Shown: positions 21,198-32,179, counted from the first letter of the stretch. The stretch is 64,000 bases of DNA from Panonychus citri (GCF_014898815.1 NW_026515511.1:124001-188000); one strand, 5' to 3'. Numbers and translations: made by a program. Notes: generated from the sequence alone by a model not told the origin.

Positions 21198-24154
21198 TTA
21201 TGGCTTTATTGATTCGGCTAGCTTAATGAGACAATTTAATTTGCCTTGATGTGTTTTTTGTTTATGAATTTCTAGATCCTTGCATTTGAATAGATGATTA
21301 ACCGTCATTTCGACTTTACAGTCGTGATCAACTTTGTATAGGTAAGTGTCAATAATCATAATGGCACACATTAGTTCAGTTTTATAGAATTTACAGTGTT
21401 TGTATTTTGTGTGTCCCTTGAGAAAGACTTTCTTCATGAGTCCGGAGATTCTGTTCTCAGAGGAATTTTTCTCTATTTTCAATGGCTTTTCCAATGAGAG
21501 CTTTTGTTTGTCGAGTAGTTTTGTCGTATCCCAATTCAATTGTTGTGATGATTTCTTCACATTTCCCCAGTTCACTTTCTTTCATCTTGTGCTTATAGGT
21601 GAGTATTTCTTTTGTATTAAATTTGTTCATTTTCCATCCGATGGTGATTTTCATGAGTTTGTTTTGTTCTTTTATCCATTTTATTAGCATTCTTTCGATG
21701 TTAAAGACGCATATTGGAGTTTCAGTCAGTTTAAGGTGTTGATGTTGTTCTTTGCTCCTGAGACATATGATGGATATGTCATTGGTTCTTCTTACTCTTA
21801 TTATTTCAAGTTCACCATCAGCGCAATCATGGTTGATTTTTAGATGATCCATTCTAGGTCTGCATCCAGTAACTTTTTCTATCCATGATAGAACGGGAAA
21901 CAATTGCTTAGATGCTTCATTTCTTATCAGTGTCATTGTGATTTCTCTTATATACTTGTGGGCAGGATTTGGTAGATTGTGTATAAATTCCATCCAACAA
22001 TTCTTATTGTACTTGGGATTACATAGCTTACTGGTACTTCCTACCTAGTATGATGAGATAGTCGATTCGATAGCTGTACAAGTTGTTTTCAAACCATGGA
22101 GCTAATCCAAGAAAGTCCATCAGATGCGAGAAGTAGCTTGAGTACATGATTCTTTGTTGAGATAGTTTTAGTTTTCTTATGAATTTGAGTTGATGCATAT
22201 TAAGTTTGTTATGATTTGCAATGTCATTGATCAAGCTAGTCTCTTGTATTCTAAATCTGAGTTGAAAACCCAGAAATTCAGGTGATTCTCTTGAGTTGAG
22301 TTTAATTATACTAGTTTTAGTTTCATTAATTTTTAGGTTGATGTCTAACAGTTTATTTTTAAGTTCTATCAGACTCTTATCCTTGTGATTAGTCAGCATG
22401 ATTAGATCATCTGCATAGGCCATGACCAATTGTGAGTTTGGATTACGGTTAAGCCATTTGAGTGATTTATCTAGCCCAACGATAAAGAGTAAAGGTCCCG
22501 TGGCAAAACCTTGTAGGCCTTCCGGATCATTTTCCACCACCAGATTACCATTAACGTGTTTCCTTATTTTCCTGTGTCTGATGAACAGTTTAATCATGTT
22601 GCAGGTTGAATTGCATTCCATTTCTTCGATTCTATCCTCAATCGCAAGCCTTGAGATCTTATCGAAGGCTTTCTCAATGTCAAGGGCAATAATAGTCTCG
22701 AAGTCATTTGCGTTTTCATAAATTTGGGCCAGCATATCATGTCTGTTCTTTTCAAGATAAGCAAATTGAAAGGTCGAGTCAATATTGTTCAGAGCCCATT
22801 TCTTAATTCTACCATATAGGATTGTGTCAATAATTTTACTTGGAAAAGATTGGGTTCTTATTGTTCTCATTTGACCATTTGATTTCGGGATGTCAGTTCC
22901 TCCGCTGATGATTAAGTGATTGGGTATAAAGGTGAGTTTAAAAAGTGTGTCTATGAGTAATATTATATTTTTCTTATTCCTATTCCAGTATGTGTTCCAT
23001 CTTGTTATTGTGAAGGGATTGGCCCATCCTGACGAGTTTTTGAATTTCATCTTTTCTAGTATCTCGATTTCCCTTGGAGTGATTCCCTGTGGGGTTCGAA
23101 TTGAGTGTGTTGGTTTAAATTGGTTCATTGTTCTTGCTTTTGGGAATAGAAACATTTTTTGACCAATTGGAGTGTGTTTAATATTATTCATGGTTAAAGA
23201 TTTCAGATGAGAATGCAATTTGTCATTGGTGAAATTCCAAACTCTCAAGTTTTTAGATTTAAGTTTGCTGATTTTGATTCTATTCATGATTTTAATCTTT
23301 TCTTTCTCGTCATTGTTTTTCTCTAATAATTTTTTTAGATATCTCGTTCTTTTGTTGCCACTTTTTTCTTCTCTATGATTGACTGCCAGCCCGCCATTTA
23401 GGAGGTCACACACCATAATCTCCGGATCTTTGTTTATTTCAAGCGGCTCGTTTTTATAGATTGGAATTCGGAAACTGCTGATAAATGATCTACTTTGACC
23501 AATTTTGACTATGAGTCTAGCGTCAATGAGTTTATGATCTAGACCAGGAATATCGTGAAAGGTGATTTTCTTGTCCAGCACTTTAAGATTAGTTAGCAAA
23601 ACGTCGATCATTGAATTGTTGTTGTTTCCAATTCTAGTAACTCCCGATGCTCTGTCTAGAGGTAATTGACTGATGATACCTTTGGTTCTCAATGTGTCTT
23701 CCATTTGTTTTATTAGATCTTTTGTGATTTGGTTCTTGTTCCGGGGTTCATTAGTCCAAATATTACTCTCAGTGTTCCAGTCTCCAGCGAGCACTAATGG
23801 TAGGTTCTGATTGTTTTCTTTCACACAATGGTGAAAGTGCACAAGTGGTTTTATGATGGTTTTGAATGTTTGAGTGTACTCAGGAGAGCAGTAGGCAGCA
23901 ATTAACTGAAAAAGGTTTTTCTTCTTCTTCATTACAGCTTCGATTATCCTTTGATTGGGTCGATTCGCACGAATACATTTCCAGGTGATCGGAAAGGTTA
24001 GACTTATATTATCGCCGTAGATTTTTCTGGGAAGTTCATCATGATCACGATCCTCTGAGGCAATTATGAAGCGATCTTCTTCTTGAAGTCGACTAAGAAG
24101 TCGGTTGTTGTGACTTTTCCGACTGAAGTTGACACACACTATATTAAGTTGCAT
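21198..24154 (-). mobile_element. Non-LTR retrotransposon ORF2 (endonuclease + reverse transcriptase)
   Basis: The main ORF 24154-22028 (708 residues) has an N-terminal exonuclease/endonuclease/phosphatase domain with LVLAGDWNTES, SMIDVLLTN and LDHKLIDARL. A reverse transcriptase follows, with TDIPKSNGQMRTI, FAYLEKNRHDM, IIALDIEKAFDKI, LQGFATGPLL, the catalytic AYADD and LKINETKTSIIKLNS. The reading then continues in another frame (21993-21457: NPAHKYIREITMTLIRNEAS) and a third (21575-21198). The end has a Cys/His cluster (HDCKVEMTVNHLFKC) typical of the C-termini of R1/Jockey-like LINEs. Two frame changes separate the pieces, near 22035-22055 and 21460-21480. No RNase H was recognised. No poly-A tail or target duplication was defined at 21.1-21.2 kb. 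Confidence 0.9.
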
Positions 24155-24249
24155 TGTTCACTGTAATGTGATCTGAATGTGTTTCTTTATTTATGTGAGT
24201 ATATCTATGATTTTCTAAGTGAGCAATCGCTCACTCAAAACTGAGAGAG

Positions 24250-24258
24250 AGTTATATA
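24250..24258 (+). promoter_or_regulatory. TATA-like element before orphan plus-strand ORF
   Basis: TTATATAAG about 125 nt upstream of the ATG at 24379 and followed by a pyrimidine tract (24300-24350). The same arrangement, TATA then pyrimidine-rich leader then intronless ORF, precedes the gag-like ORF at 29233. Confidence 0.45.
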
Positions 24259-24378
24259 AGTGTAAATGATGAGGGTGTTGATGCTTAAGAGTCAAGAACT
24301 TTCCTTTCTCTCCTTCCTTTCTTTCTTTTCTTTTCTTTCTTTTCTTCGATAAAGAATTAAAGAGAAGATTTGATAAAG

Positions 24379-24816
24379 ATGAATAATAATAGAGAGAGAA
24401 TGTTATTGGTTTATTCAAAAGTGACTTGTTTGCGTGATTTACCTTTATTAAGTACTTTTTTTATTTTTCGTTCAGATAGATTACAATTTCTTGATTGTTT
24501 CTTTGATTTGAATGGTTTCTCTTATTTTTATTTGGGTGCTCGTTATCATTTGCGTGTGAGAGGACCAGGATACTTGTTTCCCCATTATTCCCGTTTTTTG
24601 CTCGAATCATTTGGTGCTGAGATCATAGTGGTCAATCCATGGTATATTTATACTTGTGAATTTCATTTGGACGAGGAGGAATTCGTTTTGGAATTATGTC
24701 GCTGTTTTCACTTGAGTTATTCATTCATTGTTCTTCAGCTATGGAGAGGATCGAATACCTTGTTTTTGCGAGTACAATTGGGAGTCCCGGTACCCGATGT
24801 TTATGGTTTGTCATAA
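24379..24816 (+). CDS. Orphan intronless ORF, 145 aa, inside the retroelement cluster
   Basis: I do not recognise this protein. It starts MNNNRERMLLVYSK, is rich in aromatic residues and Leu (FLDCFFDLNGFSYFYLG, HLRVRGPGYLFPHYSRFL) and ends VPVPDVYGLS. It is transcribed opposite to its neighbours, between the LINE ORF2 start and another unknown ORF, and is preceded by a TATA-like box and a pyrimidine tract. It has no obvious signal peptide or zinc motif. It may be a retroelement accessory ORF or a chance ORF; moderate length and a clear leader favour a real unit. Confidence 0.4.
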   Translation: MNNNRERMLLVYSKVTCLRDLPLLSTFFIFRSDRLQFLDCFFDLNGFSYFYLGARYHLRVRGPGYLFPHYSRFLLESFGAEIIVVNPWYIYTCEFHLDEEEFVLELCRCFHLSYSFIVLQLWRGSNTLFLRVQLGVPVPDVYGLS

Positions 24817-24819
24817 TAA

Positions 24820-25314
24820 CTACATGATCTCAATCGTTGTAATCTTTACATTTAATTCATTTTTCAGGAGATCATGTTCCTTTATTTTTAAGTGTTTTCG
24901 CAACCATATCATGTATTCTTCTACATTTGTTTTTAAGATTATAAAATGATTTTTCCCAGTTTCAAGGAATTTTTCTGTTAATTTTTCGATATTGTTGACA
25001 TTCTCGAATAGATATTTCGTAGTGTGGGGAATGCTGATTTGATAATCCATCTCCACCAGGTCTTCTAAGCATTCGGACATCGCTTCCATGTCAAAAAATA
25101 AACCTTTAAGTAAAGCTTCATCACTTATTTCCCCTTCTGGGGCTACCGGGTCAAGAAGTTGTAATAGTGGAAACTGTTCCCTCACAATAATTGGATTGAA
25201 AAATTGTAATCGATTATGGTTTGCGACAATTGTAACTCCTTTGTTAATTTCCATAACAATTATACTCTGATTGTTATTAACACATGAGACAGTTGAATCA
25301 CATTCATTCATCAT
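24820..25314 (-). CDS. Unknown intronless ORF, about 164 aa
   Basis: I do not recognise this protein. The first ATG in frame is at 25314 (MMNECDSTVSCVNNN); open frame extends a little further upstream without an ATG and is hydrophobic there. The middle is acidic (EGEISDEALLKGL, ECLEDLVEMDYQI), and the end has a helix-like charged stretch (YMIWLRKHLKIKEHDLL). It lies upstream of the LINE ORF2 on the same strand, 3' to 3' with the orphan plus-strand ORF. No Cys-His knuckle is present. Confidence 0.4.
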   Translation of the reverse strand: MMNECDSTVSCVNNNQSIIVMEINKGVTIVANHNRLQFFNPIIVREQFPLLQLLDPVAPEGEISDEALLKGLFFDMEAMSECLEDLVEMDYQISIPHTTKYLFENVNNIEKLTEKFLETGKNHFIILKTNVEEYMIWLRKHLKIKEHDLLKNELNVKITTIEIM

Positions 25315-25356
25315 GGAACAAAGATGCAACAAGATTAATAGAAAAAAAGGAGTCAC

Positions 25357-26282
25357 AATGATATATTGTTGACACAGGTTAATATAGTTAGTTGAGAGAT
25401 TAAGTTTGAAATGAATTTTGTCTAACTAATCTAACTTAGTTGCTACTAGATTTATCGTTTATATTTTCTTTTTCTATTTTTTGTAAAAAGTTGCAAGTAA
25501 CATCGATTTGACCCTTGATCTTGTTGTTAATGAGTATTTCCGAACTTTCATATTTAAGTGCTAATGTTTTGTTTTTGTTTTTGAAGAAAAGAAAAAAAAG
25601 GAAGAAGGAAGAAGGAAGAGTAATAAAGAGGAGAGAATAATGAAAAGAAAAGAGGAAAAGAAAGGGAAGAGTGAGAGAGTTCAGTTTAAGTGAAATTTTC
25701 AGTTTATTGGGTAATTTGAGTAGCGAGATGAAAAGAAAGGAAGAAGAGAGTAAGTGAGAGAGTAAGCGTAATAAATGAGTACAAAGTAAACAAGTTGAGA
25801 AGAGTAATCGTAAAAAGTAATTGAATTTGTTTGAGATGTTTATATGTTTGGGAAATATGAGCTGATTATATCTGTTAATCGAGTAAGTGAATTTTTCTTG
25901 GAAATGGAATTTTGTAAATATTGTTGTTGGTTGTTATCACAACATTAATTGAGATTGCTGACAATTGTTCAGTAATAGGCGAGATCAGGAAGATTGGAAG
26001 TCGTTAGATGTCAGTGAATATGTTGCTTCCTTTGGCTTAATTGGTAACAGGTGCGAACGTTGGTAGTTTAACAGGAATATCAGGATTAAAGGGTGAGTTC
26101 TTTATTCCTTTGATGAGATGCTTTTCGAAATATTCACAAATCGTTAGTTGATTAATCGAATGATGAGATCTGAAATTGATGATTTCACATGTTTTTGTTT
26201 TTGTTCACACGTGACAATGTTTTTCTCTGTAGCATCTATTGTGCTCTCGTTCTACTTGTTTCGAGCTTTTCCCGCAATTAGA
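25357..26282. other. Purine-rich spacer in the retroelement cluster
   Basis: No gene seen. A long purine tract on the plus strand (about 25580-25760, gaagaaggaag repeats) is pyrimidine-rich on the minus strand and resembles the leaders of the neighbouring minus-strand ORFs. Confidence 0.5.
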
Positions 26283-26891
26283 TCACAAGATAGAGTTGAT
26301 TGAACATTGGTGATGTTTCGAAGTCTTGTAGAAAAGAATACACTTCGGGCACTGTTCGAATTTTAAATCATCTGCAATTTTGTAATTTATATCATCAATA
26401 GTTATATTCCAATTGCAATCAGATAGGATAGTATCATCAGCCATTCCAAAAGAGACTCTGATGAATCCGTCCATTAACTTGATGACTGAGAAGATTTTAA
26501 AAGGCCCCATGTCAACGCTTGATTTCTTGAGGAAGTCTTCATTGTCCTTGATCGAAACGATATCAAGTTTGTGATATATTAGATAAGCTTTAGAATATTT
26601 ATAATTTTTCTTAATCCTCATCATGTTTTCGTTCCACCAGGGCTTGGTCTTTATCGTTGTAATGAATTTATCACTGACGTGTACCAATGTAAGAAATTTA
26701 ATATCTCTATCCTTGATCTTGACTTCTCCGTTGACATAGAGTCTTAACGAGTTGTCAGATCTAAAGTTGGCTAGAAATTCTAGCTTGTTGTTCAAATCTC
26801 CACATCTCACAAGTATTTCAATGACAGGCGGGAAGTCAACTAGACAGAAGTTCCTTTGTCCCCATTTGCCATTGACAGTTCCTATTGACAT
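26283..26891 (-). CDS. Gag-like ORF with one zinc knuckle (non-LTR ORF1 type)
   Basis: A single intronless 202-residue ORF starting MSIGTVNGKWGQ. Near the C-terminus a strand-rich stretch (FIRVSFGMADDTIL, WNITIDDINYKIADDL) is followed directly by a Cys-His cluster KFEQCPKCILFYKTSKHHQC. This is the order seen in ORF1 proteins of Jockey/I/R1-type LINEs (RRM-like gag fold then CCHC). Only one, slightly irregular knuckle remains. A purine tract (plus strand) lies just upstream of its start. It belongs to a run of four gag-like ORFs in one orientation. Domain call is by pattern, not alignment. Confidence 0.6.
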   Translation of the reverse strand: MSIGTVNGKWGQRNFCLVDFPPVIEILVRCGDLNNKLEFLANFRSDNSLRLYVNGEVKIKDRDIKFLTLVHVSDKFITTIKTKPWWNENMMRIKKNYKYSKAYLIYHKLDIVSIKDNEDFLKKSSVDMGPFKIFSVIKLMDGFIRVSFGMADDTILSDCNWNITIDDINYKIADDLKFEQCPKCILFYKTSKHHQCSINSIL

Positions 26892-27273
26892 TTCAGATTT
26901 GTTGTATAATAGAGGAGGGAAAGAGAGAGTAGTAAAAAGAAAAAAAGAAAAGAGAAGAAAAGGAAATTATGGTATTTAGATTCAAATTGATAGTGTAGAT
27001 TAGATATAAGGAGGCTCAGGATAATAGATTAATTAGATTAGTGTAACTGAGTTGTTGTAATATGATTGGGCAAAAGGAATATTTGAGGAAGACTAAGTGA
27101 GGATGTTTAGATGGATAACATAGAAGATGATGAAGAACCAAAGATATCAGGTGATTCAAATCAGCACATATGGAATAGAAAGCATGAGGAGAACGAGTTC
27201 AAATTGTTCTTCAATGACAGAGGAAGTGGAAATCAGTTTCCTGCGCCCTCTATTAAAAATTTAAGCGCGATTT

Positions 27274-27834
27274 TCAAATTTCAATGCTGATTCTAAACTG
27301 ACAAATGTTGTGATTGCCAATCTCCTCCATTTTGAACCAATCCGCTTTATTGACCTCATTTTTCGCGTGAATGATCAATTTGTTTGTATAGCCAGAAAAG
27401 AGCTTAAAGTGTCGTGTGAGGTTGGCCAGTGTACCCATTTCATATTCTTTTTTGATTTTTTCAAAATCGAATCCAATTTCATCGAAGAGTTGATATCCTT
27501 TGAGATGAAATCTCACAGTAAACGACTTCTTAACCATTAGATTTCTCACATCTATTGGAATTGAAAAGGACACTTTCCTTATGATGCCATCACTTGAGGT
27601 ACTGATCTTTCTGATGTGACTTTGAAGTTTGGGGTTGCACATTCTTAAAACGGTGGCAATTTCTTCACGATTGAAGGGCAGGTCAGATGATAGGAAGAAG
27701 TAGACAGTGGTTTTGTTGTTGTCATGAATAAAGCTTATAACTTTTTCATCTTCTTTCAGATTGTTTTTGATGATTTTTCCTTTTTCAGTGGATGTAACTG
27801 TGTTGGGATTAAAGTGGGTCATTAGACGATTCAT
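27274..27834 (-). CDS. Gag-like ORF without zinc knuckle
   Basis: Intronless 186-residue ORF starting MNRLMTHFNPNT. It contains FFLSSDLPFNREEIATVLR and a segment (IIRKVSFSIPIDVRNLM, FTVRFHLKGYQLFDEIGF) resembling the strand pattern before the knuckle in the adjacent gag-like ORF, but no Cys-x2-Cys follows. The ORF ends QFRISIEI. It may be a truncated or specialised gag relative; family membership is inferred from pattern and position. Confidence 0.45.
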   Translation of the reverse strand: MNRLMTHFNPNTVTSTEKGKIIKNNLKEDEKVISFIHDNNKTTVYFFLSSDLPFNREEIATVLRMCNPKLQSHIRKISTSSDGIIRKVSFSIPIDVRNLMVKKSFTVRFHLKGYQLFDEIGFDFEKIKKEYEMGTLANLTRHFKLFSGYTNKLIIHAKNEVNKADWFKMEEIGNHNICQFRISIEI

Positions 27835-28060
27835 AGTTGATGGTTATGAGTTGAATTTATGAAGTTTAGAGAAAGGTAAAAAAGAATAGGAGTAAGAGAC
27901 AGTGATAATCACGAGAGAGATATAGAAGAGGTGATCAATTGATTATGAACAAAAAGGAAAACAAAGAAAGATTATAAAAAAATAAAGTGGCTCCCTCACG
28001 TGAGGATCAAGATGCTAAAGATTGATGATGAATTAGATTGTGAGCGATTAACCTTGTTTC

Positions 28061-29233
28061 TTAATTATTCATGTTCTCTTTTTTCAGAATGACGTAGTCA
28101 TATTGATGATTAATCTTTACTAAGGCAAATTTAATCTGTTTTATTAGGCTTGGACATTTGTTATCACCCACTGGATGTTCGCCTTTACTTCCACAGGAGG
28201 GACACAGATATCTGTTGAGGTTTCTTTTATCTTCACACTCGAGTGTTTTGTGTGGCCTAGAGCAGAAACCACACGAAATGATTGATTTGAAAGAGTTAGA
28301 TTTGTGACCGTATCTATTGCAATTGTAGCAAAGTACAAACCTGAGATAGTCATAGAAGTTAATTCTTTGATAGCCAATACTAAGCTCGCCTCTATTCTTT
28401 TTTGATCCAATTTGACTTCTGATCTTGGAGTTTATTTCTATAATCATCCGAGTCCAAGATCTTTTCTGCTCATAGTGTATTAATTTGATATTACTCTCTT
28501 CTGGTATTCCATTCCATTTCATTAACTTCTGAAGCCAGACATTCGCTTCGTTTGAGGATTCTAGGTTGACGTTTAGGTTAAAAATGTCCATTTGGATCAT
28601 TGGTGTCCGTAGTTCCGGAGTTTTGATCTTAACTTTGAGGTTCTCATCAATGCTGGAGTTGATAAGATCGATAATTTCTTTTTCTTTGTTGTTTTCAACC
28701 AGAAGTTTACAGCAAGATTTACCAGCTTCAAGGCCTCAAATATTGCGCATTTTTCCTTCACTTTTGGATAATAGATTTTGTATTTTTATCTTTGAGAGAA
28801 TTCCAGTGTCCAATTGTTCATCGGTGTATGTGTTGATCAGAATTAGAGGGCAGAGTTCAAAATTATCCACCTTGAGCCAATTGTCTGGAGTTTCCCATTC
28901 AAAAAGATCTTTCTTGGCTATGATTTCCTCAATGAGGGTGGTCGCAGAGTTGATTCTTTTGCTGGATTTGCGTTTGAGAGGTTCCTCGAGTAACAGTAGG
29001 GCTTTTTTGACTTTGTTTTCCAGAGAGGGTTGATCATTATCCTTTAGGATTTCTGTATATTTTTTGATTTCGTCAAAAGTTAACAGATTGCGAATTTGTT
29101 CTTGAGTGTCGTCACCAATCTCATCAAAGAATGTGAGTATCGTGTCTAGGTCGATTTCGTTTTCATTCACAAGATTATCATTTGTCTCCATATTGTCCAT
29201 AACTTTTTTGGTCCTCTTCCTGCTGGTTGACAT
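28061..29233 (-). CDS. Gag-like ORF1 with three CCHC knuckles and one in-frame TGA
   Basis: One reading frame runs from MSTSRKRTKKVMD at 29233 to a stop at 28061 (391 codons), interrupted only by TGA at 28738-28736 (MRNI*GLEAGKSCC). The N-terminal part is acidic and helical; the C-terminal part has an RRM-like stretch (RMIIEINSKIRSQIG) and then three knuckles: CYNCNRYGHKSNSF (last Cys replaced), CGFCSRPHKTLEC and CPSCGSKGEHPVGDNKC. This matches non-LTR retrotransposon ORF1. A TATA-like box lies at 29477-29484. The stop is a substitution-type change, unlike the homopolymer indels elsewhere, so it may be true decay or readthrough. Confidence 0.7.
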
Positions 29234-29476
29234 CTTAATTCTTTTCAGGCCGCTTGGACTAAGAGAAGAGGGAAACGACAGTAAAAGAGAATAAACAGAG
29301 AGAATGGGTAAAATTTGGTAATGAAAGAAGTGTAACGTTTAATAGATGGAAGTGGAGATGGAGTAAAAGAGGTAAAACGCAGGTAAAAAAGGGAATCAGA
29401 GGAGACGAAATTTGGAGATACGTGATGAATGATAAACTATTTTGAAATGAGAGTACAAGGTTGAGGGTACAAGGCA

Positions 29477-29484
29477 TTTATATA
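29477..29484 (-). promoter_or_regulatory. TATA-like element upstream of gag-like ORF
   Basis: TATATAAA on the minus strand about 245 nt before the ATG at 29233, followed by a pyrimidine-rich leader. Confidence 0.4.
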
Positions 29485-29550
29485 ATGTTGCAAGTTGTTT
29501 CAAACGAGTCATTTCAGATAAATTTGTTTCAATTCTAAGCTGTTTCAAGT

Positions 29551-30310
29551 TAGTTGGTTCTTCTTTTATCTATTATAATAGTTTTATAATCATAATCAGT
29601 TTTGCGTAATTGTCCAATTAACTTTGATTGGTATGATGTGCAATTAAAGAAGAAGGCAGAATGTCCAAAGCAATCACAGGCCGAGCATCTCCATTTGAAC
29701 GAGTCTTTTTTATGAGTGCAATAAAAGTGATAATGCTTTTCAGAGCAATAGCAGCATTTAATATTGCCTCGACAATTTTTTCTCCTATGGTTGTAACTGC
29801 CACATCTTTCGCAGAAAATGGTAATTCACTGTCTCCGTAACATAGGGAGTCCTTAAGCGTAGCTCTAGCTGCAGGGTCAAGTTCTAGTGTGATAGAATTT
29901 GAGTTGTTACCGTAGGCTATATACTTGACTTTAATGGATTCCCGATCGAGTTTATTGTCTTCACTTATTGTCTCAATAAAATCTTCTATTGCCTTCAATT
30001 TGCCATTGTCTTTTGGTAACATGATTTTGATTAGGGGTTTCAACAGATGCGGTCGCTCAACAAGCCAGTTTTTTTGAAGACTTAGTATTTCCTCGATTTC
30101 TTCCAAGACTTTGTTATCTTCTGAAAGTATTTTCGCACAATTCAGGCCTAGAAGTATTTTAATGTTGTCTCTGTCACGTAGTATATCTTTGACTAAGTCT
30201 TTAGTTTTAACTCCATCCAAGTGTCCATTAGGGCCATTAATTCTCACTACAAGTGCCATGTTGATGGTGACTTGTGGGGCTTTAATCTTCGAGACGAGAT
30301 TTTCTGTCAT
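29551..30310 (-). CDS. Gag-like ORF1 with three CCHC knuckles (one frameshift)
   Basis: Starts MTENLVSKIKAPQVTIN at 30310 after a long pyrimidine-rich leader. It reads to about 29815 with gag-like content (RINGPNGHLDGVKTKDLV, SITLELDPAARATLKDSL). The frame then changes at a TTTT run, and the second frame encodes three consecutive knuckles: CERCGSYNHRRKNC, CCYCSEKHYHFYC and CSACDCFGHSAFFFNC, stopping at 29551. Adding one T would join the parts. The uninterrupted first frame instead runs past the knuckles to 29618 and reads like noise. This is typical LINE ORF1 architecture and the furthest upstream of the four gag-like ORFs. Confidence 0.7.
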
Positions 30311-30654
30311 TTCATAGATCTCGATGGAAGTGGATGAGCGAGAGAGAAAAAGAAAAAAGAGAAGAATAAAAAGGAGAGATTGAGTTGAATTAATGAGAGA
30401 ATGTTTAGAGTAGGGGTAGAGAGAAGAAAGGAAAAGGCATTGAGCAACGGATGATGAAGGTGTGGTGATGATGATGAGCACAGTTTTATGGTTACTATTA
30501 TTTTTGTTTGTCTCGATTTTTCACTGTCACTCCTCACACTGTTAGTTTTTATTATGGTTTATGGTTGGTTTATTACAGTTGTTAATTTAATCACAAAGTC
30601 TTAGAACAGGTACTTCAGGTACTTTACAGCTTCTTCTCTTTTTTACAAATTTAT

Positions 30655-32179
30655 AGATACCGAAGTGAGTGAAGATTCTATTAGCCGGCTAAAAGCACAA
30701 ATTTGCAACCATTAGCTAACCTTAGCTAGCTATTAGCCGATTAGCTATGTGGCTATGAAGATGGATAAAAAAGATCATAATTTTCGTGCACAAACAAAAT
30801 TTTATTTACCTTTCTGGGGTCGAGTTGACATCTTTTTTTGGTTAAAGTCAAACCTGCTATTGAGAACAATCTCTCAACAGGAACGCTAGTTGCGGGAATG
30901 CATAAAATAGCGTTTGAAAGCTCATAAAGTTGTGGCCAAGCTGCTCTACGTTCGAACCAATATGATAAAACATTTTTGTTTTTGTCATCCTTCGCTGCGA
31001 AATAGGATTCAATTTCTAAATAAAAGCTTGTTTGATGTTGTGGTTTCGTAGAAAACTTACGAGCAAGTTGAGTGAAAACACCAGGTGCTTCATCGACAAC
31101 ACTTTGTGAGTCGATAGTTCCAATCATTTTATTATAATAATTTTTGATTAATTGTTGCTTCGATGTGAAGTTTTCATCACAAAACTTATCTATGATGTCT
31201 AAATCTTTAAATTTAGGATCGATGAGGGATGCAATGATCAGCAGCTCAGTGATAGGATATCTTTTATCGAGTTTTAAGAGCATGAATTCTTTCAATTCAC
31301 TCAACTCAGGACAATCATCTTTTCTGTCATTCAAGATGTATTCTAGCTCCAATCTTTGAACCAAAGCTTTATTTATAGTAGGTTCCTTAGCAGTAGCGAG
31401 AAGATCAACCGCTTTCTTGAAGACAGACAAAAATTTGTTTATTTTTTGCAGTAAAGCCAAGTCTTTATACGATAAAATCAATTCGTACCGGCCAGATTCA
31501 CTTAGAAGGGTATTGATGGATACATAAGAGCTCCAGAGGTTTACGAATGGTTTACGACAGGCAGGACAGGCAAATGTCTTAATTCCTCTTTTTTTTCTTC
31601 TCAACGCGAGAGTTTTCTGCTTCAGTTCATTTATTGTAAAAATATTAGGGTCTCTTGGCACAATTGGAATCTCATGCGTATCATCATCACTACCATAAGT
31701 TGTCACACTATCGCATTTCCCATACCATTCAGCTCTAAGGTGATGATGAGGTTCGCCATTAATTTTCACATATGCCAACGTCTCAACTGGCCATTCAATG
31801 CTATTGGTTGATACCTGGTAAAAGAAAGAAAAAAACATATGTAATTAAGCATAAATTGGTACATGGAATAGCTTGTTGATACTTACTCTTTCAGCCATGG
31901 TAATATTTGTTGAACAAGCATATTGAACTATTTACTTGTTTAGCGTTGAGAAAAAAAGTGAATTTGAATTTTGATTTGAATGGCTTTTTATATCCAAAAA
32001 TTTTCTTCTCAATAATAAGAAAAACAAACATTTGAATTGAGTTTTTTAAATCTTTTAAACCGCTTAATTACTTAAAATCTTAACCACTATAATCTGGCTA
32101 AGCTACTTTGCCTGCTGGCTATAGCCACTTTCAAATGAAGTGGCTATTAGCTAGCTAATGTTCACTCACTTCGGTATCT
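30655..32179 (-). mobile_element. hAT transposon with terminal inverted repeats and target duplication
   Basis: Ends are inverted copies of AGATACCGAAGTGAGTGAA (30655 onward; 32179 backward), flanked by the direct repeat ACAAATTTAT at 30645-30654 and 32180-32189. hAT insertions usually make 8-nt duplications, so part of the 10-nt match may be terminal sequence or chance. Many TAGCTA/GGCTAA repeats lie just inside both ends, as in other hAT elements. It carries one two-exon transposase-like gene. Confidence 0.9.
30753..31898 (-). CDS. hAT transposase, shortened, C-terminal dimerisation domain intact
   Basis: Two exons: 31898-31887 (MAER) and 31814-30753, giving 357 residues without internal stops. 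The C-terminus is the hAT dimerisation domain (AILCIPATSVPVERLFSIAG, TKKRCQLDPRKVNKILF). Upstream are YPITELLIIASLIDPKFKDL and SYFAAKDDKNKNVLSYW. Full hAT transposases are usually around 600 residues with an N-terminal BED finger; here the N-terminal part is short, and the stretch TFACPACRKPFVNLWSSY marks a likely internal deletion. Probably non-autonomous, although the ORF is clean. Confidence 0.85.
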
